NCBI RefSeq assembly: GCF_013185915.1
Contig: NZ_JAAZUH010000001.1
Coordinates: forward strand, 930,001 to 994,000
Reading direction: 5' to 3'
Source of the DNA: Stenotrophomonas bentonitica
Lineage (GTDB): Bacteria; Pseudomonadota; Gammaproteobacteria; Xanthomonadales; Xanthomonadaceae
Length of the DNA: 64,000 nt
The notes beneath the pieces were generated by a model, which did not search any database, was not told the origin of the DNA, and saw only the letters and a list, made by a program, of their open reading frames with translations. The position numbers and the translations under genes are program-made. Below, in pieces: positions 33,609 to 44,816 of the stretch (position 1 is the stretch's first letter; each line of letters begins with the position of its first letter).

Positions 33609-34901
33609 ATGTCGACTTTCGATACGGTGGTTCAGCAGATCGCCCGGGCCACCGGCCTTGGCGCGGGGGCAGAGCAGTTCATCAAGGTGTTGGCCGGCTA
33701 TATCTTCAACAAGGCCGGCGGCGTTTCAGGGCTGTTGCAGAAGTTCGAGAACGCCGGGTTAGGGGATATCGCCAAATCCTGGACGGCCGGCAACGGCACC
33801 CCGCGTTCCATTGACGCCGGCCAGATCCGCAGCGTTCTCGGCAACGAGGCGCTGGAAGAAATCGGAAACAAGGCCCACGTGAAACCCGGACTGGTTGCCG
33901 CACACGCGGCATCTGCACTGCCGGTGCTGATCCGCACCCTCACTTCTGGCGGCGCCCTGCCCTCGAGCATGCCGGCCAGCTTCGCCACCCTGGTCAATCC
34001 GGCCCCGCGCCGGAAAAAGCCGTTCCACCTCTGGCGCTGGCTGCTGCCCTTGCTCGCCCTGCTCGCCCTGGCCTACTGCGGCTGGCAGAAACGCAACGTG
34101 CTTACGCCTCCGCCGGTGGCTACGCCGACGGCTACGCTTGCGCCTGCCGTGACCGTGCCCTCTCTGTCGTTCAAGAATACGGGCGGCAAGATCGATCTGG
34201 GTGGCGTGGTGCGAACGGCCGCTGAGAAGGCCGGTGCCATCGGCGCCTTCGCCGGGGTATACGGGCAAAAGAACGTGAATGCCAACGTGGCCGTCAATCC
34301 AGACGTCTCGCCAGCGACGTGGATGGATTCGCTCAAGGCGGTCGCTACTGCGCCGGTAGCGAAGACCGATGGCCTCGCGTTCAAATTCACCGGCGACACG
34401 CTCGATCTGGACACCTCCAAACTGCCCACCGCAGAGGCCCGCGAGGAGCTCAGTAAGCTGTTCCAGAACCGCTTCAGCGACGTAGAGATCAAGGGCCTGT
34501 ACCAGCCCGGCCTGGAGGCGCTGGGCGAACTTCGAGCGGGGTTTGGCGCGCAGGACCTGACCAACGCGCTGAACCAGACCGACATCACCTTCGATAACAA
34601 TTCGGATGTCGTTTCAACCAGCAGCCTGGCTGTCGTTGCCGAAGCGGCAAAGGCGATCAAGTCCGCGCCCGCCGGCATGAAGATCGATATCGGCGGATAC
34701 ACCGACAGCAACGGCTCGGACGCCGCCAATCTGGCGCTGAGCGAACGACGTGCCAAGGCAGTGATGAAAGCGCTGATCGACAAGGGCGTGCCTGCGGGTC
34801 AGCTGAAGGCCACCGGACACGGCGAAAGTGACCCCATCGCCAGTAACAACACCGAAGCAGGGCGTGCCGCCAACCGGCGGACCCTCTACACGGTGTACTG
34901 A
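33609..34901 (+). CDS. YidB-like (DUF937) / OmpA-C hybrid envelope protein
   Basis: A 430-residue protein in three parts. The N-terminal DUF937/YidB-like region (about 1-125, with ALEEIGNKAHVKPGLVAAHA) is followed by one transmembrane helix (WLLPLLALLALAYCGW) after a basic stretch. A periplasmic part (about 165-300) has BON-like repeats (SFKNTGGKIDLGG and FKFTGDTLDLDTSKL). A C-terminal OmpA-like peptidoglycan-binding domain (about 315-430) has IDIGGYTDSNGSDAANLALS and ERRAKAVMKALI. It probably anchors inner-membrane YidB material to the cell wall. The start MSTFDTV has GAGGGG upstream; an in-frame start five codons earlier is weaker. It lies 89 bp after pgaD. Confidence 0.8.
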   Translation: MSTFDTVVQQIARATGLGAGAEQFIKVLAGYIFNKAGGVSGLLQKFENAGLGDIAKSWTAGNGTPRSIDAGQIRSVLGNEALEEIGNKAHVKPGLVAAHAASALPVLIRTLTSGGALPSSMPASFATLVNPAPRRKKPFHLWRWLLPLLALLALAYCGWQKRNVLTPPPVATPTATLAPAVTVPSLSFKNTGGKIDLGGVVRTAAEKAGAIGAFAGVYGQKNVNANVAVNPDVSPATWMDSLKAVATAPVAKTDGLAFKFTGDTLDLDTSKLPTAEAREELSKLFQNRFSDVEIKGLYQPGLEALGELRAGFGAQDLTNALNQTDITFDNNSDVVSTSSLAVVAEAAKAIKSAPAGMKIDIGGYTDSNGSDAANLALSERRAKAVMKALIDKGVPAGQLKATGHGESDPIASNNTEAGRAANRRTLYTVY

Positions 34902-34923
34902 ACGGGCAGGCAGGTGTGGCGGC

Positions 34924-36168
34924 TCAGCGCCGCACCTGCCCCTGCCCCCGCACCACGAACCGTTCCACCGTGAGCGCTTCCAGCCCCATCGGGCCGTAGG
35001 CGTGCAGGCGTGTGGTCGAGATGCCGATTTCCGCGCCAAGGCCGAGCTCGCCGCCGTCGGAAAACCGCGAGGACGCGTTGACCATCACTACCGCCGAGCG
35101 CAGCGCCTGCACGAAGCGTTCGGCGGCGTGCGCATCTTCGGTGACGATCACTTCGGTGTGGTCGGAGCTGTACTGCTGGATGTGGGCCAGCGCCTGCTCC
35201 AGGTCATCGACTACGCGTACAGCGAGGATCAGGTCCAGGTATTCGGCGGCGTAGTCGTCGTCGGTCGCTGGCGTGGCGTCGGGCAGCCACTGCCGTGCGC
35301 GCTCGTCGGCGCGCAGTTCGACGTCGCGTTCGCGCAGCGCGCCTGCCGCCTGCGGCAGGAACGTGGCGGCGATGTCGGTGTGCACCAGCAGCGTCTCCAG
35401 CGAATTGCAGGCGGAAGGCCGGCTGGTCTTGCCGTCCACCAGCAGGGTGACGGCCTTGTCCAGATCGGCAGCGCGGTCCACGTACAGGTGGCAGACGCCC
35501 TTGTAGTGTTTGATCACCGGAACGCGCGCGTGTTCGGCGACGAAACGTATCAGCCCTTCCCCGCCGCGCGGAATGGCCAGGTCGACCAGGTCGCTGAGCT
35601 GCAGCAGGGCCAGCATGGTCTCGCGGCGCAGGTCTTCGACCAGGGTCAACGCGGCGTCGGGCACACCGGCGTCGCGCAGCGCGCGCTTGAGCGAATGCGC
35701 AATGGCGGTATTGGAGTGGATGGCTTCGGACCCGCCGCGCAGGATCACCGCGTTGCCGGCCTTGATGCAGAGTGCGGCGGCGTCGGCGGTCACGTTCGGG
35801 CGTGCTTCGTAGATCATCGCGATCACACCGAGCGGCACGCGCACCTTCTGCACGCGGATCCCGTTGGGGCGGATGTCGTCGCGGGTGACGGTGCCGACCG
35901 GGTCGGGAAGCGTGGCGACCTCGCGCAACGCGGCGCTGACCGCGGCCAAGCGGGCCGGGTTGAGCGCGAGGCGGTCGAGCATGGCGGTGCCGGTGCCTTT
36001 TTCGCGCGCGGCGGCCAGATCGCGCGCGTTGGCGGCGAGGATGACGTCTGCGTCGGCATCCAAGGCATCAGCCATGCCGAGCAGGAGTGCCGTTTTCGCC
36101 TCGGAAGAAAGTTGCGCAAGGACCTGCGCGGCGGCGCGGCAGTGTTGGGCTTGTTCGCGGATGTCCAT
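34924..36168 (-). CDS. proA: Gamma-glutamyl phosphate reductase ProA
   Basis: A 414-residue aldehyde-dehydrogenase-fold enzyme that reduces gamma-glutamyl phosphate to glutamate-5-semialdehyde in proline synthesis. The catalytic Cys is in [13 protein letters not shown], with [20 protein letters not shown] and [20 protein letters not shown] 36168 (MDIREQAQ) with AAGGGA upstream is chosen. A GTG six codons earlier overlaps the proB stop and is an alternative. It is the last gene of the arg-pro operon. Confidence 0.95.
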   Translation of the reverse strand: MDIREQAQHCRAAAQVLAQLSSEAKTALLLGMADALDADADVILAANARDLAAAREKGTGTAMLDRLALNPARLAAVSAALREVATLPDPVGTVTRDDIRPNGIRVQKVRVPLGVIAMIYEARPNVTADAAALCIKAGNAVILRGGSEAIHSNTAIAHSLKRALRDAGVPDAALTLVEDLRRETMLALLQLSDLVDLAIPRGGEGLIRFVAEHARVPVIKHYKGVCHLYVDRAADLDKAVTLLVDGKTSRPSACNSLETLLVHTDIAATFLPQAAGALRERDVELRADERARQWLPDATPATDDDYAAEYLDLILAVRVVDDLEQALAHIQQYSSDHTEVIVTEDAHAAERFVQALRSAVVMVNASSRFSDGGELGLGAEIGISTTRLHAYGPMGLEALTVERFVVRGQGQVRR

Positions 36169-36182
36169 GTGGGGTCCCTTGT

Positions 36183-37334
36183 TCACACCAGCACCAGGTC
36201 ATCCCGGTGGATCACGTTGCCACCGTAGTTGTACCCCAGCACGCTTTCGATGTCGCGCGAATGGCGGCCGGCCACGCGGCGGATGTCGCTGGCCGAATAC
36301 TGGCTGACGCCGCGCGCCAACGTGACCTCGCCGTTGGCACCGCGCACGCGCACCTGCACCATGTCGCCGCGGCGGAACTCGCCTTCGGCACCGGTCACGC
36401 CACCGGGCAGCAACGAGGCGCCCTTGTCGCGCAACGCGACGGCCGCACCTTCATCCACCAAAATCGCGCCCGCCTCCAGCGGTGCATGCCGCAGCCAGTA
36501 CTTGCGCGCGGCATCGCGGGTTTGCCCGGCATGGATGCGGGTACCAAACAGACGGCCCTGCGCAAGCGCGCGCACCACGTCGCCATCGCGGCCGTTGAAC
36601 AGGCACGTATCGATGCCCACCCGCCCGGCCTTGGCCGCCGCTTCGAGTTTGGTGTGCATGCCGCCCGTACCGGCACCACTGCCGGCGCCGCCGGCCATGG
36701 CCAGCACCTCGAGGCTGAGCTCGGGCACGTCGTGGATCGGCTGCGCCTGCGGATCGCGACGCGGGTCGGCGCTGTACAGGCCGTCGATGTCGGTGGCGAT
36801 GAACAGGATGTCCGCGTCGATCAGCGCGGCCACGGTGGCGGCCAGATTGTCGTTGTCGCCGAGCTTGAGCTCATCCACGGACACGGTGTCGTTCTCGTTC
36901 ACCACTGGCAACGCGCCCAGCCGCAGCAGCTCGTTGAGCGTGGCGCGCGCGTTGAGGTAACGGCGGCGGTTGCGCAGGTCGTCGTGGGTCAGCAGTACCT
37001 GCGCCACCGGGCGCTCGAAGAAACGCTGCCACAGGCCGATCAGCTGCGCCTGCCCGAGCGCGGCCAGTGCTTGCCGTGCGGCCATCGCCGCACCGGCTTC
37101 AATCGCGCGCGGCACGATCGCGCGGCCGGCGGCAACGGCACCGGAGGAGACGATCACCACCTCACGCCCGGCCAGCACATGGGCCGACACGAACTGGGCC
37201 AGGCCCAGCGCATGGCGCGGCGACAGCCCGCCGCCGTCGGCCGCCAGCAGGCTGCTGCCAACCTTTAGCACGGCACGTTTCCAGTGCGGCAACGGCTGTT
37301 CGGGGAACGGGGACTGCACGCGGGTGGCGGTCAT
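36183..37334 (-). CDS. proB: Glutamate 5-kinase ProB
   Basis: A 383-residue amino-acid kinase plus PUA domain. The kinase part shows [37 protein letters not shown] [13 protein letters not shown] and [12 protein letters not shown]. The C-terminal PUA domain is at about 290-370. It phosphorylates glutamate for proline synthesis and is normally inhibited by proline. The start MTATRVQSP follows the YciI-like stop by 13 bp. Confidence 0.95.
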   Translation of the reverse strand: MTATRVQSPFPEQPLPHWKRAVLKVGSSLLAADGGGLSPRHALGLAQFVSAHVLAGREVVIVSSGAVAAGRAIVPRAIEAGAAMAARQALAALGQAQLIGLWQRFFERPVAQVLLTHDDLRNRRRYLNARATLNELLRLGALPVVNENDTVSVDELKLGDNDNLAATVAALIDADILFIATDIDGLYSADPRRDPQAQPIHDVPELSLEVLAMAGGAGSGAGTGGMHTKLEAAAKAGRVGIDTCLFNGRDGDVVRALAQGRLFGTRIHAGQTRDAARKYWLRHAPLEAGAILVDEGAAVALRDKGASLLPGGVTGAEGEFRRGDMVQVRVRGANGEVTLARGVSQYSASDIRRVAGRHSRDIESVLGYNYGGNVIHRDDLVLV

Positions 37335-37347
37335 CGCGGGGAGTGCC

Positions 37348-37608
37348 TCAGCGGGTGGACCATTCGTGGACGGTGGCGGTGGCGCTGCCGAGCACCAGCA
37401 GCGGATCGGCGTCGACGATGGCCTGCGCTGCGGCGCGGTCGGCGACGTTGTGCAGCACGTACGCACCACCGGTCTTGTCGGTGAAGCCACCGGTGATCAG
37501 CAGCTGGTCGTTGGCGCGGACCTCGTCGAGGAAGCGCACGTGTTCGGCGGCAGCGTGGTCGGTGAAGTTGGCGGTGCGGGTGACCAGTACGAGATAGCAG
37601 ATCTTCAT
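37348..37608 (-). CDS. YciI-like protein
   Basis: An 86-residue YCII-related protein (dimeric ferredoxin-like fold). The conserved His/Asp pair appears as AAAEHVRFLDE and VDADPLLVLGSA. Family members lack a settled function; some may be small hydrolases or dechlorinase-like. It sits between argH and proB in an otherwise biosynthetic operon (gaps of 64 and 13 bp), so it is co-transcribed, but its link to arginine or proline metabolism is unknown. Confidence 0.85.
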   Translation of the reverse strand: MKICYLVLVTRTANFTDHAAAEHVRFLDEVRANDQLLITGGFTDKTGGAYVLHNVADRAAAQAIVDADPLLVLGSATATVHEWSTR

Positions 37609-37672
37609 GGGGAGTCCGTGTGCAGGGAGATCGACACATGCGAAAACGGCGGCCATTGGCCGCCGTTCCCGG

Positions 37673-38968
37673 TTACACCAGCGCCGCCCAGCGGGTGCGC
37701 AGTTCGTCCAGCCGCAGGTCGGCGGCCGCGCCGGGCGACACGCGCGCGGCCAGGCTGCCTTCGGGGGTGCGCCCCTGCCCTGCAGTGTCCGAGGCGGCCG
37801 CTGCGGCCTTGTAGGCCTCGCGGAACGGCACGCCGGCCACGGCCGCTTCCACCGCGACGTCGGTGGCGTACATGCCCGAGTCGATGGCCGCGCGCAGCTT
37901 GTCTTCGCGCCATTCCAGGTTGGCCAGCAGTGCCGGCAGCAGTTCCAGCGCGGCCAGTCCACGGCCGAAGCCGTGGAAGATGGCGCCCTTGCTGCCCTGC
38001 AGGTCACGGTGGTACCCCGACGGCAGCGACAGCAGCTGTTCGATCTCGGTACGTGCGGCCGCCACGCTGGCGTGGGTGGCGCGCATCAGTTCGATCACGT
38101 CCGGGTTGCGCTTGTTCGGCATGATCGAGCTGCCGGTGGTGTACTGCGCCGGCAGCGCGACGAAGCTGTACTCGCCGCTGGTGAACAGCGACAGGTCCCA
38201 GGCCAGCCGACGCAGGTCGAGGGTGGCCCCGCCCAGTGCTTCCAGCGCGGCCAGTTCGAACTTGCCGCGCGAGAGCTGCGCGTAGATCGGCGAGATCTGC
38301 ATGCGCGCGAAGCCCAGCGCGTGGGTGGTGTGGGCACGGTCCAGCGGCAGGTTCACGCCGTAGCCAGCGGCAGTGCCGAGCGGGTTGGCATCGACCAGCG
38401 CGAAGGTGTCGTGCGCACGCACCGCGTTGTCGATGAAGGCCTCGGCCCAGCCGGCCCACCACATGCCTGCCGAGGACACCACGGCGCGCTGGATATGGGT
38501 GTAACCCGGCACCGGCAGGTGCTGTTCGGCCTCGGCACGGTCCAGCGCGACCTTGGCCACTTCGCGGCTCAGGGCGGACACCTGCAGCAGCTTGTCCTTC
38601 AGCCACAACCGGGTGGCCACCAGGATCTGGTCGTTGCGGCTGCGGCCGGTGTGGATCTTGCGGCCGGCATCGCCGAGGCGCTCGGTGAGGCGCGCTTCGA
38701 TCGCCGAATGGCAGTCTTCGAAGCGCTCGTCAAGCACGAACGCGCCGCTGCGGAAATCATCGGCCAGCACGTCCAGCTCGCGCTGCAGTGCTTCGCGCTC
38801 GGGGCCGTCGAGGATGCCGATGTTCTCCAGGCCCTGCGCGTGCGCCTTGCTGGCCTGCACATCGTAGAGGAAGAACTCGCGGTCGAGGATGACGTCATCG
38901 CCGGCCAGGAAGGTCTGGATCTTTGCGTCTACCGCGACGCCGGGCTTCTGCCACAGAAGGTCAGCCAT
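37673..38968 (-). CDS. argH: Argininosuccinate lyase ArgH
   Basis: A 431-residue member of the fumarase/aspartase superfamily. The signature [13 protein letters not shown] holds the catalytic serine loop; HTGRSRNDQ and [13 protein letters not shown] carry further active-site residues. It splits argininosuccinate to arginine and fumarate. ATG 38968 (MADLLW) is used; an in-frame TTG four codons before is less likely. It lies 12 bp after argC. Confidence 0.95.
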   Translation of the reverse strand: MADLLWQKPGVAVDAKIQTFLAGDDVILDREFFLYDVQASKAHAQGLENIGILDGPEREALQRELDVLADDFRSGAFVLDERFEDCHSAIEARLTERLGDAGRKIHTGRSRNDQILVATRLWLKDKLLQVSALSREVAKVALDRAEAEQHLPVPGYTHIQRAVVSSAGMWWAGWAEAFIDNAVRAHDTFALVDANPLGTAAGYGVNLPLDRAHTTHALGFARMQISPIYAQLSRGKFELAALEALGGATLDLRRLAWDLSLFTSGEYSFVALPAQYTTGSSIMPNKRNPDVIELMRATHASVAAARTEIEQLLSLPSGYHRDLQGSKGAIFHGFGRGLAALELLPALLANLEWREDKLRAAIDSGMYATDVAVEAAVAGVPFREAYKAAAAASDTAGQGRTPEGSLAARVSPGAAADLRLDELRTRWAALV

Positions 38969-38980
38969 GGGGTGCTCCAA

Positions 38981-39934
38981 TCAATGCGGAATCGAGGTCA
39001 GTTCGTCCAGGCCCAGGGCCAGGTTGAGGTTCTGCATGGCCTGGGTGGCCGCGCCCTTGAGCAGGTTGTCCAGGGTCGCCACCACCACCACGCGCTTGCC
39101 GCCCGGGGCCACGGTGAAGCCACCGATCTGCACGCCATGGCGGCCGGCAATGCGGCTGACCCACGGCGCTTCGTCGATCACTTCGACCAGCGCCTCGTCG
39201 GCGTAGAAGCGGCGGTAGGCGTCCACGATCTGCTCGCGGGTCATCTGCTGCTGCAGCCACAGGTTGACGGTCATGGTGATGCCACGGAAATGCGGCGCCA
39301 CGTGCGGCATGAACTCCACCGGCACGCGCAGGTGCGCGCTTACTTCGCGTTCGTGCACGTGATTGGTGAGCGCATACGGCATCAGGTTGTCGCGCAGCAG
39401 CTCGGGGTTGTTCTTGTCCGACGGGGTGGTACCGGCGCCGGAATAGCCGGACACGCCGAAGCACTGCGGCGGACCGGCCAGCTGGTCGAGCAGCGGGCTG
39501 ATCGCCAGCTGCATCGCAGTGGCGTAGCAGCCCGGGTTGCTGATGTGCTTCTGGCCGGTGTAGTCGCCCCGGGTCAGTTCGGGCAGGCCGTAGTACCAGC
39601 TGCCTTCGAAACGATGGTCGGCCGAAAGATCGACGATCACCGTATCCGGGCGCGCGGCGTCCAGCGCGGTGATGAATGGCGCAGAGAGGTCGTTGGGCAG
39701 CGCCAGGATCACCGCGTCCATGCCCTTGCCGGCAACGGCGTCCGCGTCGAGGTTTTCGAACAGCAGGTCGCCGGTGATTTCAGGGTAATGCGCGGCAACC
39801 GGCTGCCCGGCCAGCTCACGCGAGGACACGAAGCCCAGCTGCAGCCGTGGGTGCGCGGCGATCAGCTTGACCAGCTCGGCGCCGGTATGGCCACGGGCGC
39901 CGACGATGCCGACAGTGAAGGTCTTGGTGCTCAT
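38981..39934 (-). CDS. argC: N-acetyl-gamma-glutamyl-phosphate reductase ArgC
   Basis: A 317-residue NADPH-dependent reductase. The N-terminal nucleotide loop is [18 protein letters not shown], the catalytic Cys is in [14 protein letters not shown], and it has HVAPHFRGI with the active-site His. It reduces N-acetylglutamyl phosphate to the semialdehyde. The start [10 protein letters not shown] is 4 bp after the stop of the fused argAB gene. The length fits the type 1 enzymes. Confidence 0.95.
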   Translation of the reverse strand: MSTKTFTVGIVGARGHTGAELVKLIAAHPRLQLGFVSSRELAGQPVAAHYPEITGDLLFENLDADAVAGKGMDAVILALPNDLSAPFITALDAARPDTVIVDLSADHRFEGSWYYGLPELTRGDYTGQKHISNPGCYATAMQLAISPLLDQLAGPPQCFGVSGYSGAGTTPSDKNNPELLRDNLMPYALTNHVHEREVSAHLRVPVEFMPHVAPHFRGITMTVNLWLQQQMTREQIVDAYRRFYADEALVEVIDEAPWVSRIAGRHGVQIGGFTVAPGGKRVVVVATLDNLLKGAATQAMQNLNLALGLDELTSIPH

Positions 39935-39938
39935 GCGC

Positions 39939-41267
39939 TCAGCCCTCCAGGCTCGGTTTACGCGCGGCGCAGTGGTCCACGTAGCTGCGGATGCGCTCGA
40001 AGCCGTCGGCGCCGAACCAGAACACCTTCCAGTGGTCCTGCTTGTAGCAGCCGTCGGACTCGGCGTAGTAGAAATGGTTGATCGGGTTGCCGTGGCGCGA
40101 ACGCCAGAACAGCTGCGGGGTTTCGTCAAGCATCACGTTCCACACGGCGCGGCCGAGGCCTTCGCCCTGCGCGTCGTCGAGCACGGCGAACTTGTCCAGG
40201 TACACGCCTTCGGCCTCATCGGTGAGGATCACCGCCGCGCGGTAGTTCTCGCTGACGTAGGCGCGCAGCAGCTTGGTCTTCTCGAAGTAGTCCGGCACCA
40301 GGACACGGCCGAAGCTGGATTCGATCAGGCCCTTCAGGCGCGGCAGGTCCAGCTCGCTCCAGCTCGTCGCGCGCAGCACCTTCTCGCCCCGGCGCACCAG
40401 CGTGCCCGAGCCCTTGTGGGTGAACAGTTCCTTGGCCAGGTCGGCCGGGCGCGTGATCGACACCGACGACTCCAGCGGCAGCCGGTCCAGCAGGTCCTTG
40501 ATCTGTTCGATCTTGACCCGCATGCCGCCATGGATCCACGGCTGCTGCATCAGCTGGTCGTATTCGGTGGAGAGGTTGATCGAGTCGATCACCGTGCCCT
40601 CTTCGTCGAGCAGGCCGCCGGTACCGGTGAGGAAGATGATCTTGTACGGCTGCAGTTCCTGCACCAGCTCGTTGGCGGCAAAGTCGGCGTTGACGTTGAG
40701 GATCTGCCCGCAGCGGGTTTCGCCCAGGCTGGTGATGACCGGAATGGAGCCGGCGCGCAGGCTGGCTTCGATCGGGGCCAGGTTGACCTTCTTCACTTCG
40801 CCGACCAGGCCGTAGGTGGCCTGGTCCAGGTACTCGGCTTCGAACACGCCGCCGGTGATCGAGGTCGCACGCGCACCGTTCTGCTGCAGCGCTTCGACCA
40901 GCTGCAGGTTGGAGGCCTGGAACACCCGGCGCACGATCGCCAGGCCTTCCGGCGAGGTCACGCGCAGGCCGTTGACGGTCTGCTTGACGATGCCTGCCGC
41001 CGACAGCTCGGCGTCCAGCTGCGGGCCCGCGCCATGCAGCACGATCGGGGTGAGCCCGACTTCCTGCAGGAACGACAGCGACGAGGTCAGCGCCTCGAGA
41101 TCGTCGCGCAGCACGGCGCCGCCGACCTTGACCACGGCGAAGCGCTTGGCGTCCACCTGCGAGAAGCGCTTGAGGTACTGGCTGATCTCCTTCGCGCTGG
41201 CCATGCTGGAAAGCAGGCGCACGATGGTCTGGCGGGTCTGGCGGTGGGGCTGGAGGGAAGAAGGCAT
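39939..41267 (-). CDS. argB: Bifunctional N-acetylglutamate kinase/synthase (NAGS-K)
   Basis: A 442-residue fusion. An amino-acid kinase domain (about 1-285, with [14 protein letters not shown] and [14 protein letters not shown]) is joined to a C-terminal GNAT acetyltransferase domain (about 290-440, with [20 protein letters not shown]). This is the xanthomonad and animal-like NAGS-K, which carries out the first two steps of arginine synthesis and was first studied in Xanthomonas campestris. [10 protein letters not shown] matches that family's N-terminus, so an extension of 23 codons upstream is rejected. The gap to argE' is 73 bp. Confidence 0.93.
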   Translation of the reverse strand: MPSSLQPHRQTRQTIVRLLSSMASAKEISQYLKRFSQVDAKRFAVVKVGGAVLRDDLEALTSSLSFLQEVGLTPIVLHGAGPQLDAELSAAGIVKQTVNGLRVTSPEGLAIVRRVFQASNLQLVEALQQNGARATSITGGVFEAEYLDQATYGLVGEVKKVNLAPIEASLRAGSIPVITSLGETRCGQILNVNADFAANELVQELQPYKIIFLTGTGGLLDEEGTVIDSINLSTEYDQLMQQPWIHGGMRVKIEQIKDLLDRLPLESSVSITRPADLAKELFTHKGSGTLVRRGEKVLRATSWSELDLPRLKGLIESSFGRVLVPDYFEKTKLLRAYVSENYRAAVILTDEAEGVYLDKFAVLDDAQGEGLGRAVWNVMLDETPQLFWRSRHGNPINHFYYAESDGCYKQDHWKVFWFGADGFERIRSYVDHCAARKPSLEG

Positions 41268-41340
41268 TTCGGTTTCGTCACAGGCGGCCGCAGCCGCGAT
41301 GGAAGGTCCGTCAGTGGGGGGCCACGACGGCGTCATTCGG

Positions 41341-42429
41341 TCAGGCGCCGGCGCTGATGATGCGGTGCACGGCGTCGGTGTAGCGCTGCAGCTGCTCCAG
41401 CGTCACGAACTCGTCGGCGGTGTGGGCCTGGGCGATGTCGCCCGGGCCGTACACCAGGGTGGTGTAGCCGCCGGCCGAGAACAGCGAGGCTTCGGTCCAG
41501 AAGTCCACCGCGTTGCCGATCGGCAGGTCCAGCGCGTCGGCCACGTCGCGCGCGGCGAGGCGGCGGTTTTCGGCTTCGGCGATGTCCCCGGCCGGCAGGC
41601 TGGGGCCACGGAAGGTTTCGGTGAAGCTGGCCGCAGCCGGTTCGGCGAGCCCGGCAAAGGTCGCCAGCAGCGCGTCGATATCCATCGACGGCAGCGGACG
41701 GAACCCGAAGCGCATTTCGGCAGCCGGGGCGATCATGTTGGCCTTGATGCCCCCTTCGACCCGGCCGATGTTGAAGCGCAGCCCGGTCAGCCCGCCGAAG
41801 CGCGCGTGGGCCAGCGATTCCACATGGTCCAGCGCGCGGTTGCCCCAGCGCATGGCCTGGTGCAACGCGCTGGCGGCGGCGTCCTGCTTGCCCGACGCGT
41901 GCCCTGCCCGGCCGGCGAAGTGCATCAGCACCGAACTGATGCCCCGGTGCGCGAGCACCGCTTCGCTCATGGTCGGTTCGGCCACCAGCACGGCCTCGTA
42001 CGGGATGCCCCGGGCGAGGAAGGCGGCGATGCAGCGCGGGTCGTTGGCTTCTTCGTCGCTGGAGAACAGGAACGCGGCATCGCCATCGCTGGCATTGGCC
42101 GCGGCCACCAGTGCGGCGGCCGCGCCCTTGATGTCGCACACGCCCAACCCGATCACCCGGTCATCGGAGCGCCGCATGACATGCGGGTCGGCGCTCCAGT
42201 GCGGGGAATCGGGCACGGTGTCCAGGTGCACGTTGAACAGGTACCTGGGCGTACCGCGCACCGCATACAGGCTGACCGCGCCATCGCCATGGTCGATCAC
42301 CTCCACGTTGAACCCGGGCAGGTTCGCGCGCAGGTAATCGAAGATGCCACCGGTGGTGATCGCACGCGGCGGGTTGCGGGTGTCGAACGACACCAGCGCC
42401 TGCAGGTGGGTGAGCGTTTGTTCGATCAT
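41341..42429 (-). CDS. argE: N-acetylcitrulline deacetylase (ArgE')
   Basis: A 362-residue M20-type metallohydrolase. Metal ligands are seen in [20 protein letters not shown] and [10 protein letters not shown], with a His in the dimerisation domain ([13 protein letters not shown]). Because the neighbouring carbamoyltransferase is of the acetylornithine type, the expected substrate is N-acetylcitrulline rather than acetylornithine, as shown for Xanthomonas. One base separates it from argG. Confidence 0.9.
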   Translation of the reverse strand: MIEQTLTHLQALVSFDTRNPPRAITTGGIFDYLRANLPGFNVEVIDHGDGAVSLYAVRGTPRYLFNVHLDTVPDSPHWSADPHVMRRSDDRVIGLGVCDIKGAAAALVAAANASDGDAAFLFSSDEEANDPRCIAAFLARGIPYEAVLVAEPTMSEAVLAHRGISSVLMHFAGRAGHASGKQDAAASALHQAMRWGNRALDHVESLAHARFGGLTGLRFNIGRVEGGIKANMIAPAAEMRFGFRPLPSMDIDALLATFAGLAEPAAASFTETFRGPSLPAGDIAEAENRRLAARDVADALDLPIGNAVDFWTEASLFSAGGYTTLVYGPGDIAQAHTADEFVTLEQLQRYTDAVHRIISAGA

Positions 42430-42430
42430 C

Positions 42431-43627
42431 TCAGCGGTTTACCTGGGCATACAACGTCGAGCTCATGCCGAACAGCTTGATGAAGCCTTCGGCTTCTTCC
42501 ACGCCCCAGTCGGCCGACTGCGCGTAGGTGGCACCCTTGGTGTTGAGCAGGTGCGGCGACTTCACCGCCACCGCGTCGACGCGGCCGCCACGGGTTTCCA
42601 GCACCACTTCGCCGTTGACCTTGGCCTGCGAGGACTTCAGGAACGCTTCGATGTCGGTCTTCAGCGGGTCGTGGTAGAAGCCTTCGTACACCAGCTCCAC
42701 CCACTTGCGCGCCACGTCGGGCTTGAAGCGGTTCTGCTGCTTGGTCAGCACGGCGTCTTCCAGCGCGCGGTGCGCGGTCAGCAGCGAGACCAGGCCCGGC
42801 GCTTCGAACACGATGCGGCCCTTCAGGCCGATCACGGTGTCGCCGGTGTAGACGCCACGGCCCACGCCGTACGGCGCGAACAGCTTGTTGAGCTGGGCCA
42901 GGATCTGCTCGCCCGGCAGCGCCTGGCCGTTCAGTTCAACCGCTTCGCCTTCGACGAACTTCAGGGTGACGTTGAGCGCCGCTTCCGGCCACTCGCTGCG
43001 CGGTGCGCACCAGCCACGGGCGCCTTCGCCCGGGGCTTCCCAACGGTCGATCTCGCCGCCGGACATGGTCAGGCCGAGCAGGTTTTCGTTGATGGTGTAG
43101 GCCTGCTGCTTGGCGCGCACGCCGAAGCCGCGCTCTTCCAGGTACTTCTGCTCGTAGGCGCGGGTCTGGGTGTGTTCCTTCTGGATTTCACGGATCGGCG
43201 CGACGATCTGGTAGTCGCCCAGCGCCTTCACCGCCAGGTCGAAGCGGACCTGGTCGTTGCCCATGCCGGTGCAGCCGTGGGCGATGATGTTGGTGCCCAG
43301 TTCGGCGGCGCGCTTGAGCGCGGCGTCGACGATCAGGTAACGATCGGAAACCAGCAGCGGGTACTGGCCCTGGTAGCCTTCGCCGGCCCATACGAACGGC
43401 TTGACGAAGCCGGCCCAGATGGCCGGGCCGCCGTTGACGGTGACGTGGCTGGACACGCCCAGCTCGGCGGCGCGCTTTTCGATGAAATCGCGCTCTTCGT
43501 CATCCACGCCGCCGGTGTCGGCGAACACGGTGTGCACGTTGTAGCCGCGCTCCTGCAAGTAGGGCACGCAGAAGCTGGTGTCGAGTCCGCCGGAGAAAGC
43601 CAGGACGATGTCTTTGTTGGTGGTCAT
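42431..43627 (-). CDS. argG: Argininosuccinate synthase ArgG
   Basis: A 398-residue enzyme that joins citrulline and aspartate using ATP. The PP-loop is [23 protein letters not shown] and [11 protein letters not shown] follow. The length is usual for the type 1 enzyme. It stands between argF' (98-bp gap containing REPs) and argE' (1 bp). Confidence 0.95.
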   Translation of the reverse strand: MTTNKDIVLAFSGGLDTSFCVPYLQERGYNVHTVFADTGGVDDEERDFIEKRAAELGVSSHVTVNGGPAIWAGFVKPFVWAGEGYQGQYPLLVSDRYLIVDAALKRAAELGTNIIAHGCTGMGNDQVRFDLAVKALGDYQIVAPIREIQKEHTQTRAYEQKYLEERGFGVRAKQQAYTINENLLGLTMSGGEIDRWEAPGEGARGWCAPRSEWPEAALNVTLKFVEGEAVELNGQALPGEQILAQLNKLFAPYGVGRGVYTGDTVIGLKGRIVFEAPGLVSLLTAHRALEDAVLTKQQNRFKPDVARKWVELVYEGFYHDPLKTDIEAFLKSSQAKVNGEVVLETRGGRVDAVAVKSPHLLNTKGATYAQSADWGVEEAEGFIKLFGMSSTLYAQVNR

Positions 43628-43665
43628 GGGGGTGTGGCTCTAATGGATGGAATGTGGGATTGCGT

Positions 43666-43716
43666 GGGCCGGCCAACGGCCGGCGCTACCGGGTAGTGCC
43701 GGGCTCTGCCCGGCAC
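43666..43716. repeat. Two adjacent REP palindromes between argF' and argG
   Basis: GCCGGCCAACGGCCGGC then GCTACC, next GTGCCGGGCTCTGCCCGGCAC. The hairpins lie within the operon and could set different mRNA stabilities for argF' and argG. Confidence 0.8.
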
Positions 43717-43725
43717 CCGTTGAAA

Positions 43726-44736
43726 TCAGCGGCCGGCTACGGCAGCCATGATGGCCTTCTGCACGTGCAGGCGGTTTTCGGCTTCGTTGATCGCGATGCA
43801 CTGCGGCGAGTCCATCACCGCGTCGGTGGCCTTGACGTTGCGGCGCAGCGGCAGGCAGTGGCTGAACACACCGTTGTTGGTCAGCGCCATCTTTTCTTCG
43901 TCGACGATGAAGTGCTTGTACTGGTCGCGAATGGGCTTCTCCGGTTCCCAGTTGCCGAAGAACGGCAGCGCGCCCCAGCTCTTGGCATAGACCACGTCGG
44001 CGCCGCTGTAGGCGCTTGCGATGTCGTGGCTGATCTTCAGCGAACCGCCGTTCTCGGCCACGTTCTGCTCGGCCCAGCCCATGTAGCGGTCGTCGAGGAT
44101 GTAGTCGGCGGTCGGGCACAGCAGGGTCACGTCCATGCCCATGCGGGTGGCGATGGTCAGCGCCGAGTTGGCCACGGCGGTGTTCAGCGGCTTGGGGTGG
44201 TAGGTCCAGGTCAGCACGTACTTCTTGCCGCGCAGGTCCTGGGTACCGAAATGTTCCTGCAGCGCCATCACGTGGGCCAGTTCCTGGCACGGGTGGGTGA
44301 TGGTTTCCATGTTGATCACCGGCACCGGCGAGTACTTGGCGAAGCTGTTGAGCACGATGTCCTGGCGGTCGTAGGCCCAGTCCACGAACTTGGGGAAGGC
44401 GCGCACGGCGATGATGTCGCAGTAGCGGCCCAGCACCTTGGCCACTTCGGCGATGTGCTCTTCGGTGTCGCCGTCCATCACGGTGCCCAGGTTGAACTCG
44501 ATCGGCCACGCGTCCTTGCCCGGCTGCAGCACCACCGCGTGCGCGCCCAGCTGGAACGCGCCCAGCTCGAAGCTGGTGCGGGTGCGCATGGACGGGTTGA
44601 AGAACACCAGGGCAATGGACTTGCCCTTGAGCTGATCGCCCAGCTTGTTGCGCTTGAACAATGCGGCCTGGGTCAGCAGGGCATCGAGTTCGGGGCGGCT
44701 CCAGTCCTGGGTGTTCAGGAAGTGCTTCAGGGACAT
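43726..44736 (-). CDS. argF': N-acetylornithine carbamoyltransferase (AOTCase, ArgF')
   Basis: A 336-residue transcarbamylase. Carbamoyl phosphate binding is shown by FFNPSMRTRTSFELGAFQLG and HPCQELAHV, and the C-terminal catalytic loop by FSHCLPLRRNVKATD. The Pro in NPSMRTRTS (ordinary OTCases have a different residue there, STRTRTS) and the insert around KDAWPIEFNLGTVMDGDTEE are traits of the acetylornithine-specific enzyme of Xanthomonas. It is first in the arg-pro operon and preceded by the leader ORF and terminator at 44817-44971. Confidence 0.92.
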   Translation of the reverse strand: MSLKHFLNTQDWSRPELDALLTQAALFKRNKLGDQLKGKSIALVFFNPSMRTRTSFELGAFQLGAHAVVLQPGKDAWPIEFNLGTVMDGDTEEHIAEVAKVLGRYCDIIAVRAFPKFVDWAYDRQDIVLNSFAKYSPVPVINMETITHPCQELAHVMALQEHFGTQDLRGKKYVLTWTYHPKPLNTAVANSALTIATRMGMDVTLLCPTADYILDDRYMGWAEQNVAENGGSLKISHDIASAYSGADVVYAKSWGALPFFGNWEPEKPIRDQYKHFIVDEEKMALTNNGVFSHCLPLRRNVKATDAVMDSPQCIAINEAENRLHVQKAIMAAVAGR

Positions 44737-44816
44737 CGGGTGATCCTTTGAGGCGGGCGTTTAGAGGAAAGGGATGGAAAAAACGTACAGATGAAACTTT
44801 TCAGAACGTAGAAACG

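Noticed and set aside
41268-41336. 23-codon N-terminal extension of the NAGS-K gene
   Set aside because: The extension is Ala/Pro-rich and not like the known family N-terminus; [10 protein letters not shown] fits.
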